Shown here: positions 12,207-22,933 of the stretch, in pieces
How the letters are laid out: every line of letters starts with the position of its first letter
How positions within the stretch are numbered: position 1 is the stretch's first letter
Origin: Pachyseris speciosa
Taxonomy: Eukaryota; Cnidaria; Anthozoa; Scleractinia; Pachyseridae
Length of the DNA: 64,000 nucleotides
NCBI GenBank assembly: GCA_016490735.1
Contig: JAEMWC010000105.1
Coordinates: 482,501-546,500 of the forward strand
Direction: 5' to 3'
Notes under the pieces: generated by a model
Told to the model about the DNA's origin: nothing
Databases searched by the model: none
Seen by the model: only the letters and a program-made list of their open reading frames with translations
Translations under genes and position numbers: made by a program

Positions 12207-12917
12207 TTGGAAATGGAGTGGACTGAAAAACATGATCTATGTTTGGCTTGTGAAATTCGAGCAAGTGATATCTTTAAGTCCACGAAGAAAAAAACAGTTC
12301 AGCGAGCTCAAGTATGGCAGCAAATCGCAGATACTTTGTGTAGCTATGATACACCAACATTTACAGTGTCCAAACGTGCCGTACGGGATCGCTATGGAAT
12401 AATCTCGTCCAAGTATAGGAAAAAGTTAAGCACCGAAGAAAGAGCGAGTGGTATCGAAGTGGAGCAGACCGAACTCGAGGTGCTTCTGGAAGATCTTATT
12501 GAACAAGAAGACTTAAGCGAAGAAGAGGGAAACGAAGCTAAAAGAAAAACTGAACAGGATAAGTCTAAAGCCCAGGAAATAAGAAAAACTGCAATGGAAA
12601 ACCTTGGAGAAACAAAGAAGAGGAAGCTTGTAAATGGCGAGCAAGATGATGCAACATCATTGCCTTTGAAGAATAAAACAAGAAGATCCGGGTCAGAAGT
12701 AGTTAGCTACCTGAAAGAAAAGTCGGAGCAAGAAGCAAAATCACGAGAGCAAGAAATTGAAATAAAGAAGACACAACAAGAAATGGAAGGCAAGAGATAC
12801 GATTCCCTGATGGCCATGATGGCACAGCAACAACAACAACAGCACCAAATTCAAGCATCAATGGTCGAGCAGAATAAATTGATGCTGAACTTACTTTCAA
12901 AGTTGGTTAACAATTAA
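12207..12917 (+). CDS. Harbinger Myb/SANT-like DNA-binding protein
   Basis: An intact 236-codon ORF. Residues 4-75 form a Myb/SANT-like module (EWTEKHDLCLACEI, then QVWQQIADTL and VRDRYGIISSKYRKKL). An acidic, helical middle follows, then a coiled coil with a glutamine run (MAQQQQQQHQ) and a hydrophobic end. In Harbinger elements this partner binds the subterminal DNA and helps the transposase reach the nucleus. It is the only intact gene of this element, so it might still act on related copies; that is inference. The start at 12207 has a second ATG two codons on (MEMEW), and either could be used. Confidence 0.75.
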   Translation: MEMEWTEKHDLCLACEIRASDIFKSTKKKTVQRAQVWQQIADTLCSYDTPTFTVSKRAVRDRYGIISSKYRKKLSTEERASGIEVEQTELEVLLEDLIEQEDLSEEEGNEAKRKTEQDKSKAQEIRKTAMENLGETKKRKLVNGEQDDATSLPLKNKTRRSGSEVVSYLKEKSEQEAKSREQEIEIKKTQQEMEGKRYDSLMAMMAQQQQQQHQIQASMVEQNKLMLNLLSKLVNN

Positions 12918-13683
12918 CTTTTACTGCTAGCTTTGCTTGAATATATTACGAAAGTTGTTACAGTGGTTTTTTATTAGTACTGTAAGAATATTCTCGAGTT
13001 CAGATGTTCTAAACTTGTTGACAATGCTTGGCTTGGTCGAATGAAATTGTGTTAGTCTAGTTGGCCCCAAAATTGCTTAAAAACTAAGTTGCCTGAGTTT
13101 TAATTTGTCAGTTGTCACTGTACTTTTGATCACTAAGAGTATTCAAAGATGTGTGGTTGCTGTTATCTTGACAATAGTTGCGTTTTATATTTTTGTTTAC
13201 TCAGGAATCTATTCAAAACAAATCGGATGATGAGTTGTTGTTGAGACTTCATGGAGCAATTAAAAATATGTTGTGATAGTTTCCAGATATGAGAGGGAAG
13301 CTTACATTTGTTATGATTTTTAGAGGTTACCTCATTTTGAAGGGGGGTGTTGTAAATGTGGGTTTAACATGTTGGACTTTATCAGGACTACCCATGCTAA
13401 ACTTTTTCAGTGGTACAAAGGGAGTATCACTGCACTACCAGAACTATTGTATTTTCAGGAAGTTTTCACAACAAAATGCAAGCATATTGAAACATATTTC
13501 TTGCATTAAAAGATGCAACAAATGTAGATAACGGTTGATTTAGGAGGTTTTAATTTACAGTTACACCTGCTAAGTTTGAAAGTTGTTCCAAATGTTTCAA
13601 ACGAGAGTCTGACATCTAAAGTTCTCAAATAAGATTTTGAAATCTGCTTTTAACTGTGATACATGTAGAAAATGATGATATCT

Positions 13684-14096
13684 TCATGCAAAGTATTCCT
13701 GGACTGTTGGTGGTTGTAAATCAAAGTAAGTGGATGTTTTATTGCCATACAAGCAAGTGATGGCATTCTGAAGTAGAGCACAGACAATGTAGAGTTTGCC
13801 AACACTGCTTAACCCTATCTTCAAGTTCTTTCGAAAATCTATAAACTTAAATGAGTTAACAATGTCTCCAAATATCCACTCCACAGAGACACTGACAGCA
13901 CTCATAGATTCATTGAAGGCCAGCATATTTGGTGTCAATCTTGCATCCTTGAATGGACCCTGCAGGTGAACCCTCAGGGGGTAGGCGGGGTCACCATATA
14001 GACACATGGGCTGGCCACCCCTGGAGAATGCATATCTCTCCAGGTCCTGTAACAAACCTGAATCTGCTAGTATGCCCGCATCATGTCTTCTGCCCT
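13684..14096 (-). pseudogene. Harbinger transposase, exon 2 (DDE second D and E)
   Basis: Acceptor TTTTGCAG on the minus strand, then GRRHDAGILADSGLL, YGDPAYPLRVHLQGPF and SVEWIFGDIV. The Asp of GDPAYP and the Glu of VEW are the second and third catalytic residues of the DDE_Tnp_4 fold. It ends TVQEYFA with a TGA stop. This exon is open, but the exon before it is frameshifted. Confidence 0.8.
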
Positions 14097-14475
14097 CTGC
14101 AAAACAAAAAATGTTATTTACTGAATTAGAGTGTCATTAAAAATACAGGGGAAAGAGTTGAAGAACAAATAAATGGAGGGGTCAAGCTATTGAAATCTCC
14201 AGCAAAAATATAATAGCAGAAATAGCTGATAATCTTATGTCATCAGTAGATCTATCCTGGGATAATGCATGTTTGGAAGAAAAATACATTGTCATTTGGA
14301 AGAAAATTACAGTCTATCGTTGTACTTATATATATTATTTTTCACAGAATCTGAATGCAGTGGGAGAAGGGGCAACAGATTATTTATATTTTTGTTTTAA
14401 AATTTTGTTTTCCAAATACATTATCCAGGTCCCTACTGATGTACAGTAAGAATGCCCGCGGAACGGTAAACTAAC

Positions 14476-15141
14476 CGACAGGTCCATAAAGGTTTCCAGC
14501 AAGTCCATTTGGCAATGTCATTGATTGAAATTTCAAAGAGCACTCTTTTGTGACCATTATAGACTGCTCGTTGATTTTCTCCCGGCCTTGAAATTGGGCG
14601 AACAGTTCCGTCTAGAAATCCAAAGCAACTTTCTAATGCATCTCCTTTGTGATGGATGGCTGCTGCATAGGTCTCCAGGGAAGCAGGAGAAAGAACTTCA
14701 TGGTTCCATTCTGTAATTCTGTGACCGTGGTCTTCATATATTAAAACAATTTACAACAGCATTTGTTGTCATGCAGATTTCGGGAACCGGTCTTCCAAAA
14801 CGTTGGATCATATCGTTGTAGCGACAAGGGTATGCTGTCCTTTTAAGAAGCATGCAAAGCCATTCAATTTTAGAGGCAACAGTTCTCTGGGAGCATCTGA
14901 AGACTTCGGGTAATTGAAGAATGTCAGCCAGGAATGGGATGTCGTTTTTCTCGATGCGAAACTCGTACTTGCACTCGGGCTCTTGAATACTGTCAAAGTC
15001 AAAGCGATCGTATTCGTTGTAGGAAAAACCTGGATTTTTGGACGTGTATTCTTCAAGCAAGAGAAGTAATTCTTCTTCAGAAATGTATCCTTGTTCAAAG
15101 CTTAAGAAAAGCATGTCTCTGACCTCTTGAAATCCGGTCAT
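14476..15141 (-). pseudogene. Harbinger transposase, exon 1 with two frameshifts
   Basis: Starts MTGFQEVRDMLFLSFEQGYI and holds the helix-turn-helix-like region (FRCSQRTVASKIEW). The frame breaks near 14745, where NCFNI meets a stop while YEDHGHRITEWNHEVLS continues in the next frame. It breaks again near 14538, after NGHKRV, where SLKFQSMTLPNGLAGNLYGP resumes in another frame. The first catalytic Asp lies between the breaks, in GFLDGTVRPISRPGENQ. The donor GTTAGT at 14475-14470 joins exon 2 to give the usual GPV(E)GRRHD. Confidence 0.8.
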
Positions 15142-15302
15142 GTTTACTGTCAGGAACAGAAACGACGGTCGTGTTCCCGCGGAAGCTTAACTTTAATTTT
15201 GGCGCCACGAACCCCGTCTTCGGCCCAGTTTCCCCGCGGAAGAAGATGCCTTCGTGGCTCTAATTACTGAACAGACGCACGGCAACATGGAATCTATTTG
15301 TT

Positions 15303-17662
15303 TTATATAATAAAGAAACAAAATGCAAGGGAAAACTTGTTTATTTTCACATTTCTGGAAAAAAGTGGGTCGTGATGACGTAATCTGTGCATCTGTCCTC
15401 TAATAGATCATAGCTAAGAACCAATCACAACACGCGAACTATTCACCTTATTATATAAAAAATAGTATCTGCAACGCGAGCGATACTGGAAACTTTCTTT
15501 ATCGCGTCACCATTTTGGTGCAATTGATTCACAGATGCAATGTAAACAAATGGTGTGACGTGTGAGATGTTGATTTCTCTTCCTTCAGAATCGTCGATCC
15601 TCTGTAAAAGACAGAAGTGCATAGACAACACACATCTTCATAAGATGTTAAAACTTTTGTTATTCCTCTGACGACAGTACTAAGAATTAGTCCCCCCCTC
15701 CATAAATACATGAAGCAATCCGAACGCTATGTGTGAAGAATTGTTTGTAAATACCATCGTAGCGTGGCAAACCATTTTCCTTTCTACTGCCGTTCGCTTT
15801 ACTGAATGAAAACGTTGCTGCTTATATTGCTATAAGTCATACAAAATAGACGTTGACTACTCGGTACGCCCAAATTATGCCCTCCCCCCAAGGCACAAAT
15901 TACATCGAACATCAACGTCTACGTGACCTTCAAGAAAATCACGCACCACTCATGTCAATCCTAGCGTCCCAAAGATACTTAAAATACTTTAAATTCCACC
16001 TATAGACAGTCGGCGACAGAATAACTTCAGACAGCACAGCAAAGGGCAATTTTGTACGCTCGGCGGCTCCCACTTCCCTCTCAGTGTTGTTTCTCGCAAT
16101 TCTCTCAGCAGATCCTGTGACCCCAACATTGGGGGACAGCGGGAGAGGGTAAACTGTTTCAACAATTTTGTCGTCAGCTGCAGTTCAAGCAAGCTGAAGT
16201 TGTAGAAATGGTGACTCAATCTGCAAACAAAATGCTCCTGCAGTTAATACGTTAAGTTATTAAGTTTACTTCGCAGATTTACATAAAGAGTTACGTGCGA
16301 CTCGTAGTCACAGCTCCTTTCTTACCAATTGCTTGAAAGCTTGCCGTTAAACAAATTTAAGGGCAGTAAAAGTAGCAACGTTGCACAAGAATTTGCAGAA
16401 TGTGCTTAGGAAAGCATATTGCCAATCAGCCAGCGAATCCATGGTCACAGCGATAGTAATCCAGCGGAACCAGTTATGAGACAATAGTGAAAATGCCAGG
16501 TGTTTTTTTGAAATGAAAACAGCAAGTTGAACTAGATCAGAAAATAGAATCTTAAAATTTCTCTGCGCTTAAAGAGTTAAGGTATACATTAATCGTGAAT
16601 GCGTCTTTTAAAAAATGATAAAACAAGCGTAGTCATGTTCGGTCTTTATCTCGGCTGTTTAAAGAAAAAAGAACAGAGGAGAGAGAAGAAACCTCGCGGA
16701 TTTTGGGCTAAATTTCACTGTTTTGTAGTCTCGAATTTTTGCGTGAAGCCGTCTCGGCAGTGTCTTGATTTCTTTTTCAACCCTAAAAATGCCTCAGAGT
16801 AGCAGGAAAAAGATGCAGTCTTGCTGTCGCCAAATTGATTGAGTTCCTCTATAGCGACGTCGCTCTTCTTAAAATGGCACAAGCTCAGTTGCGCTTGTGG
16901 CTGTTTACAAGATAAGACTTTGTCGTCTGGTTCCCTTCATAGCTTTGACACGGCTTTCTATGTGTCAACTGTCTAGTTACTTTCTCTCAGTGTAGGCTCC
17001 AACCCAGTCGAATTTAGAAGAGTCGTATCCACCTCACTGTTGTTATTCTACGTTTGTCAGTATGGTTCAACATCATCAGGGGCTATTTTAGCCTATTACT
17101 TTGCTAGACAAATTACTTTGTGAAATACTGCGAGGTGCTCAGTGTTGTGCACAGAATAAAACAACCGATGGAGCGCAACAAACAGCGCAGATACTAAGTA
17201 AATCGTTTGTATCTCGTAACTCATTCAAAACGGAACAACTGCTTCAGCTATGAATATCATATCTGACACAGGCAAACAATTACCAATGTTGTTCTACGCA
17301 GATGATGCTCCTTGGAGTCACTGCTGAACTTTAGCAAAGACGGAAACGATGAATCTGCAAGTAAGATATTTTCCCACAAACAGTTTTTATGAAGTCAGTA
17401 AATTCTCCGATAGAATAACAATCTGTTATAACACAACTTGATAACCGACAATCATCAGAAATCCGTCAACACCAAGTAGAACATCATTGTTTTACTATAT
17501 CATGTGATCTAACACAGCGATTTGAACAAGGAAACCTTTTATCAAGGCCGGGAATAAATAAATCAGAGATCGAGGGGAAAACGCCAGCTTTAGCTTCACC
17601 AATTGCTTAAAGACAAACTGCTAAGTTAGACCGAATGGGAAGATTATGCTTAACAAGCGTAA
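15303..17662. other. No gene recognised
   Basis: About 2.4 kb of intergenic DNA. Only short ORFs under 80 codons, none with a convincing family signature on either strand. Confidence 0.5.
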
Positions 17663-18009
17663 GGCTATGTCTACACTATGCTGGATAGCATTTTGTGCTG
17701 TTGTGAAAAATACTCCGGCCTGGTGTGAACGGAAGTGGCCCAAAACTGCCACCATCTTTCCACTAGAATCGAATCCTCGCTCCTCGTTGTTGATTTCCGT
17801 TTCGGTTCGATTCTCTGTTCACACTACTCCAGAAAGTGTCACGAAAACCTATCCGATATGTGACGATTCACTTTCAAGACCGCAACGACCCAGCATCGCT
17901 CCGACGCAAAAACCGTGCCGAAATCATTGTTTTGAATGTGAACAAAAGCCCTATCCGATATGGTTTTCGTGCCGGCACAAGAGCTATCCGGTATAGTGTA
18001 GACATAGCC
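17663..18009 (+). mobile_element. ~347-bp MITE, forward copy
   Basis: Terminal inverted repeats GGCTATGTCTACACTAT and ATAGTGTAGACATAGCC. Same family as the copy at 18117-18453 in the opposite direction. Confidence 0.75.
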
Positions 18010-18116
18010 CTGAGGAGGTTGGACACAGTCTAATAGGCATCTTATCACTGGATATATTCGTTGTTCTTCTCAGAGGAAATGAACACACGCAAGAAATCAT
18101 GACTTAGGCTATGTCT

Positions 18117-18453
18117 ACACTATACCGGATAGCTCTTGTGCCGGCACGAAAACCATACCGGATAGGGCTTTTGTTCACATTCAAAACGATGATTTCGACA
18201 CGATTTTTGCGTCGGAGCGATGCTGGGCCGCTGCGGTCTTGAAAGTGAATCGTCACATATCGGATAGGTTTTCGTGACACTTTCTGGAGTAGTGTGAACA
18301 GAGAATCGAACCGAAAAGGAAATCAACAACGAGGAGCAAAATTCGGATTCTTGTGGAAAGATAGAGGCGGTTTTGGGCCACTGCCGTTCACACCACGCCG
18401 TAGTATTTTTCACAACGGCATAAAATGCTATCCGGCATAGTGTAGACATAGCC
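18117..18453 (-). mobile_element. ~337-bp MITE, inverted copy with TTA duplication
   Basis: Inverted relative to the copy at 17663-18009 and separated from it by about 107 bases, so the locus can form a long hairpin. It is flanked by TTA on both sides (18114-18116, 18454-18456). Confidence 0.75.
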
Positions 18454-18456
18454 TTA

Positions 18457-19206
18457 ATGTGCATTTATTTCAAGATGTGCTACATTTTTAGTCTAACAAA
18501 ATAGTCGAAATGAAAGGTAAGTAAAATTACTACATATTGCTTTTTGTTGAAATTATGTCCATTGATTTCGCCATTATTTAAATTCCTCGCGCGGCTGTCC
18601 AATATGGCCGCGTTTTCCCAAGTTGTGTATTCACCCAAAGCGTTCGATTTTAGAGCGAATATCGTGAGGGTTCTAGCCAAGTAAATTTCACCATCTATTG
18701 AAGAAAAAGCTATTCTTTGATTTTAGGCCACTTCACCCCATCGCACCTTTTACCATTTTTCTGCTATTTGCGACTAAAGTTTGTTGATTTTTAGCGGTAA
18801 ACACGAGCTCTGGAGTACAACATTCCAACTATAGATCGTCCCCAACTCAGCTGCTAACAGTCGCAAACTGAAATTTGCTCAATTTTCTTAAGTTGCTCCG
18901 ATGCTTTGAGATGAAGGGGTCTTCTTAGGAGGGAAAAACGTCGTGTCATGTATGTGTTATGGTTCAATTTTATCATTTGCTTTTAAATTTTTTCTCACTT
19001 TGACAAATTTTAACACTGTCACCCCAGAATATTACATGAGAAGGGTATTCTCTTTTATCAGAGACAACCTGGTCTTTTGTTTTGGCCATAATTGAATGTC
19101 GGTTGTTTCGCAAACGGTCAGTTCGCAAACGTCTTGGGTCGATTCGCAAACGTCTTCGGTTGGTTCGCAAACTTCTGAAAAGTCAGTTCGCACACGTCCG
19201 ATAGTC
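18457..19206. other. No gene recognised
   Basis: Intergenic. A short degenerate array of GTTCGCAAACGTCTT lies at about 19090-19200. Confidence 0.5.
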
Positions 19207-19625
19207 AGCTGGAACTACTTGTTAGTATAAACAGACTGTCCCTCTGGATGGTATTCTTTTAAACAGGAATCTAAATCATACCGTCCAGAGGGACAAGATA
19301 GAAAAACAAATCTTAAAAATACATCCAGTAATTTTGAACTACTGCTAGACTGAATAGAAAAACACAAAAGTGAATTGCAAACCAAGCTGCGATCTTAGCT
19401 GGAACTACTTACTTGTATAAACAGACTGTCCCTCCGGACGGTATTCTTTTAAAGAGGAATCTAAATCACACCGTCCAGAGGGACAAGATAGAAAAAAAAC
19501 CTTAAAAATACATCCAGCAATTCTGAACTACTGCTGCACTGAATAGGAAAGCACAAAAGTCAATTGCAAACCAAGCTGCGATCTTAGCTGGAACTACTTG
19601 CCTGTGTAAAGAAACTGTCCCTCTG
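19207..19625 (+). repeat. ~190-bp tandem repeat, 2.2 copies
   Basis: Units start AGCTGGAACTACTT at 19207, 19397 and 19586. Each has an internal inverted repeat GTCCCTCTGG / CCGTCCAGAGGGAC. No hammerhead core is present. Confidence 0.8.
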
Positions 19626-19871
19626 TCCCTCACGGCCGAGTGATTTCGAAGTGTAAATTTCATATCGGTTAAACTACAGAATACAGGGCCAATTTTGTAG
19701 GGTTTATTCTTAACCGGCTCGGTGGCTCGCCAGTCAAACGGCTCGCTCAGTAGTCAACTTGAATGGCTCGGAGGCTCGCCAGTCAAACGGTCCGCCAGTC
19801 AACTTAAATGGCTCGGCGGCTCGCCAGTCAACTTGAACGGCTCGTTGCAATTTTTCGGCCATATCAGAAAC

Positions 19872-20455
19872 GAATGGACTACGACGTAACCATAAAACTC
19901 TTTGACCATGGTATAAATTCCTTAATTCTTCTAGAAAGGAAGAACTATGTTAAATACCTTGGTATTCTCATTGACTCAAACCTCACTTGGAAGCATCATA
20001 TATCATTTATCTCTTCAAAAATCAGCAAATCTCTTGGAATTCTTTCTAGATTGAGACACTTTGTTCCCACTAATACTTTAATAAGCATATATAGATCTTT
20101 GATTCAGCCCTACTTAACTTATGTTATTGCTGTGTGGGGCCAAGCTGCTCAAACAAATTTGGACAAGCTACTAATCTTGCAAAAACGTGCTCTTCGTTTA
20201 ATCCATTTTGCTTCATACAGATCTCATACGATCGCACTATTCAACCAATATAATATCCTCCCGCTGAACTTTCAATACTGCAAAGTCAGTTTGCGCTATT
20301 ATGCATGATGTTTCTAACAATTTTTCGCCGGCAAATATTTCTAACTTATTTCTTCATCCTACACAAGTACATAGCTATAATACTAGATTTTCAAAGACTG
20401 GTTGTCTTAACATTAAATATTCCAGGAATCATCAGTTAAAAGATTATTTTTCTAG

Positions 20456-20498
<43 letters not shown>

Positions 20499-20500
20499 GT
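19872..20500 (+). pseudogene. LINE reverse transcriptase, C-terminal fragment
   Basis: Contains KYLGILIDSNLTWKHHISFI, SKSLGILSRLRHFVPT, PYLTYVIAVWGQAA and LQKRALRLIHFAS, a typical post-catalytic region of non-LTR reverse transcriptases. A one-base shift near 20300 moves the tail (SYNTRFSKTGCLN, then SRFGARIWNSIPQSIR) into the next frame. The catalytic domain and endonuclease are absent, so this is a 5'-truncated dead copy. Confidence 0.8.
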
Positions 20501-20509
20501 ACTCCCTAA

Positions 20510-20575
20510 GCCGTTGGGAGCAGGTCAATTATGGGTTCATATGACTGAACCCATAATTGACCTACTCCCAACGGC
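20510..20575. repeat. Near-perfect 66-bp palindrome next to the tRNA-like gene
   Basis: 31-base arms (GCCGTTGGGAGCAGGTCAAT and its complement GACCTACTCCCAACGGC) differ at about one position around a short loop. It ends three bases before the tRNA-like sequence. Confidence 0.75.
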
Positions 20576-20578
20576 AGT

Positions 20579-20651
20579 GGCTTCATAGCTCGGTTGGTTA
20601 GAGCATCGCACTGGTATCGCGAGGTCACGGGTTCAAACCCCGTTGAAGTCC
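20579..20651 (+). tRNA. tRNA-Thr(GGU)-like gene
   Basis: The 73 bases fold as a cloverleaf: acceptor GGCTTCA/TGAAGTC (7 pairs, one wobble), D-arm GCTC/GAGC, anticodon loop CTGGTAT (anticodon GGT), and T-arm CGGGT/CCGTT with TTCAAAC. The A-box (TAGCTCGGTTGG) and B-box (GGTTCAAACC) are good, and seven T residues follow at 20656-20662. The anticodon stem has one mismatch. Such sequences are often repetitive in cnidarians, so it may be a tRNA-derived repeat. Confidence 0.5.
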
Positions 20652-20655
20652 TGAA

Positions 20656-20662
20656 TTTTTTT
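20656..20662 (+). terminator. Pol III T-run after tRNA-like gene
   Basis: Run of seven T residues flanked by CTGAA and TTCAG, five bases downstream of the discriminator base. Confidence 0.45.
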
Positions 20663-20755
20663 CAGGCTTCTTTTCGCAATTGCATAAATTACGTTCACAA
20701 CTGCGAGGATCATTCTTCATTTGATTTCATTTCCGCAGTTCATGTATGATTTATT

Positions 20756-21340
20756 TCATATATCATTCACACTATATAAACTCTTCACGTCATTTAAAAA
20801 TACAGCAAACAAATCTTTGTCCTCATTGGGATGACGCCATAAAAATTCCGCAAGATAGGACGAGTATTTGTCCTTTCGTGCACCGAATACAGGCAAGCTC
20901 ACTTTTAAATGGCGCCACTGTCCTTCAATTTTGTTTGTGTGATATCCCGTGCTGTTTAAAAACTCTTTGGAGTGGTTCACAGTCTCATGAATGTATCCGT
21001 GTTTAGCTAAATTGTGGTAAGATTTCCAACAGTGTCGCCTCGCTTCTATCCTCAACTGTCACTAAAAAACACTTCCTGGAATCCTCCTCGATACCTCCAG
21101 ATACCCATTGTCCTTCGACCCTGTGCCCTATGTGATATTTGCGCTTTCCTATTTTACTCTCGTCAATTTGTAACACTTTTCACTTTTTTCGGCGATTGTC
21201 ACTTCGCATGTTTCTCTACGGAACATGTCCCAGTCCACGGAACAATCTTCTTCACACTCGTCCCGAGTGCGTGAGAAATGCACCGGTACTGTAACTGCAC
21301 TGTTCAGTTTCTTTCGAGGAATTCTTAGTGCACAAACCAA
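20756..21340 (-). pseudogene. Merlin-type transposase (IS1595/ISXO2-like) remnant
   Basis: Pieces in order on the minus strand: DWDMFRRETCEVTIAEKSEK, then (other frame) IDESKIGKRKYHIGHRVEGQ and LVTVEDRSEATL, then (third frame) CWKSYHNLAKHGYIHETVNH, GYHTNKIEGQWRHLKVSLPV and KYSSYLAEFLWR. This is the Merlin/ISXO2-like DDE domain. The first Asp (IDESK) and the Glu (IEGQW) are present. The second Asp, normally just before the CW motif, falls in a short deletion that also shifts frame. The copy is therefore dead. Element ends were not found. Confidence 0.8.
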
Positions 21341-21675
21341 GCCGCAAAGTTGTTCGAAGTCTGCCAGGAGTCTTCACCGATCACGAGTAAGAGGTTTAAA
21401 CGCATGGCGCGTTCCCCTTATATTTAGACTGGAGTCGTCGTCGGAAAAGAAACACGAAGCGAGAAAAGCGAGGAGATCCATCCATAAATTATGGCCGCGA
21501 TCGCTCATAGATGGAAGATTTAGTGGTCTTGAAAGAAACTGAAAAAAACCATCTTGTCAAAGTGCTTATAATTAGTTGAGACAAGCCGGTAATCTCTAAC
21601 GAGTCTTTGTGGTGTTGACAGCGGCCCGTGTACTGTTGACAGGTCTCTAAGAAAGAGCCAATCAGAGTTTTGCGC

Positions 21676-22209
21676 TTAGAATGTACGCGCAGGGTAGGAG
21701 GTCAACACGATCTTGTTATTCCATATAAGGGGTTGCCACAAGACTGAAGGCTCTATCTTCCTTGTCACACCAGCTGTAGCTTGTTTTAAGCGATCAACTG
21801 CAGCTAACAATTCGGTAGGTATTTGATTTATAAGTGTGTTTTTCGAGCTATTTTCAACCTCAGAAGCCCCCTGCCTAGCATCATAAAGCTGAGTTGGTGG
21901 GTAGAGGCAATCCTCTGGAAGAAAACAGAGGTGAGAAGCAATTTCACACGAAGTGGGCCGCCAAGACTGTTCGATCGAGCTTTGGCGATTCGCAAAGTGA
22001 AGTTGTGTTCCTAGCCGTTCTTTGAGTGGATTCCGCGACCTCGCATTGGCAATTTTGGCGACTTTTGACTTGTAAATAATCCAATCGGTGCAATATTTTG
22101 TCAGCAGGACCGGGTGGCTTGACACGGTTCTAAAAAATGTCTGAAATGGAAATTGGCCGACTCCTACGCTTTTGTTATCCAAGAATATCCCAGAATTCCT
22201 TTGGGTCAC
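21676..22209 (-). CDS. Hypothetical ORF, 177 codons, not recognised
   Basis: A long open frame for this region but with no motif, signal or domain that I recognise. Codon use is unremarkable and it sits among transposon remnants. Chance or repeat-derived ORF is at least as likely as a gene. Confidence 0.15.
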   Translation of the reverse strand: MTQRNSGIFLDNKSVGVGQFPFQTFFRTVSSHPVLLTKYCTDWIIYKSKVAKIANARSRNPLKERLGTQLHFANRQSSIEQSWRPTSCEIASHLCFLPEDCLYPPTQLYDARQGASEVENSSKNTLINQIPTELLAAVDRLKQATAGVTRKIEPSVLWQPLIWNNKIVLTSYPARTF

Positions 22210-22925
22210 AAACGCGAACTAGACAATGAGAGGAACTGAAATCAAATAGCGTTATCCACATCGCGCGAAAAAAGTGAGCAGAAAAATGTGGAACAGATTG
22301 CAAGAAGTGGAGTCGCAGTTTGCTGCCAATGTAGACTTTTAGCTTCAAGAGGAATTAAAAAAAAAAACTTCAAGACAAAGTTGCGTATGTTTTGGTGTTG
22401 TCCGAGGCCTTTTGTTTGGTTTTACAGCAGAATAATCGGTCACATTCAATGAAAAGTTTTTTTTTGTCAGTTTACGGGGTTATAAAGTCTAAACAACTGA
22501 GCATTTGGCAATAGCAATGGTTCATTTCAACCATAGTCTGGGATTTGGGAACGTTGCAGGTTTTTAAGGCCGCGGTCTCTGAGGACCACCGTTAAAGGGT
22601 CCGTGCATGAAAAAGTTAATTCAAACTCCCTGGCTTAGTCTGTAGTCTCTAATTTTCGGCGCTCCCCTTAGGTTATTATTCAAGGAAATCCTATCACCCA
22701 CCATCGAAAACGGCCTTGTAGGTGAGGAAAGAGAAAGCGAGTTCTCAACTTTCCCCTTAGCTTCACATGCCTTTCCACTGCCTTTCACCTCCCCCTTCCC
22801 TCTTCCACTGTTACGGCCGTCTCTTCTTAATTGCTCCCCAGCCTCCATGCTAGTACATACTAGTATCGGGCTATCGCACGTTATGGCAAATTATTCCCAC
22901 CCTCATTTCGCTCTCCTCTAGCAGA
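22210..22925. other. No gene recognised
   Basis: Intergenic sequence. A minus-strand ORF at 22621-22848 is low complexity (G/E/K-rich) and unsupported. Confidence 0.45.
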
Positions 22926-22933
22926 CTTCCGTT

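Larger units (their letters stand above)
11804..15302. mobile_element. Harbinger (PIF/Harbinger) DNA transposon, full length but broken
   Basis: A 3.5-kb element with ~40-bp terminal inverted repeats (11804-11843 and 15263-15302) differing at one position in the aligned core. It has the two genes expected of Harbingers: a Myb/SANT-like protein on the plus strand (12207-12917) and a DDE transposase on the minus strand (15141 to 13684), facing each other. The transposase carries two frameshifts, so it is not autonomous. The left inverted repeat is interrupted by a 105-bp MITE. A 3-bp target duplication could not be settled. Confidence 0.8.

Noticed and set aside
19207..19625. 190-bp tandem repeat considered as a second retrozyme
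   Set aside because: No CTGATGA...GAAA...GTC core on either strand of the unit.
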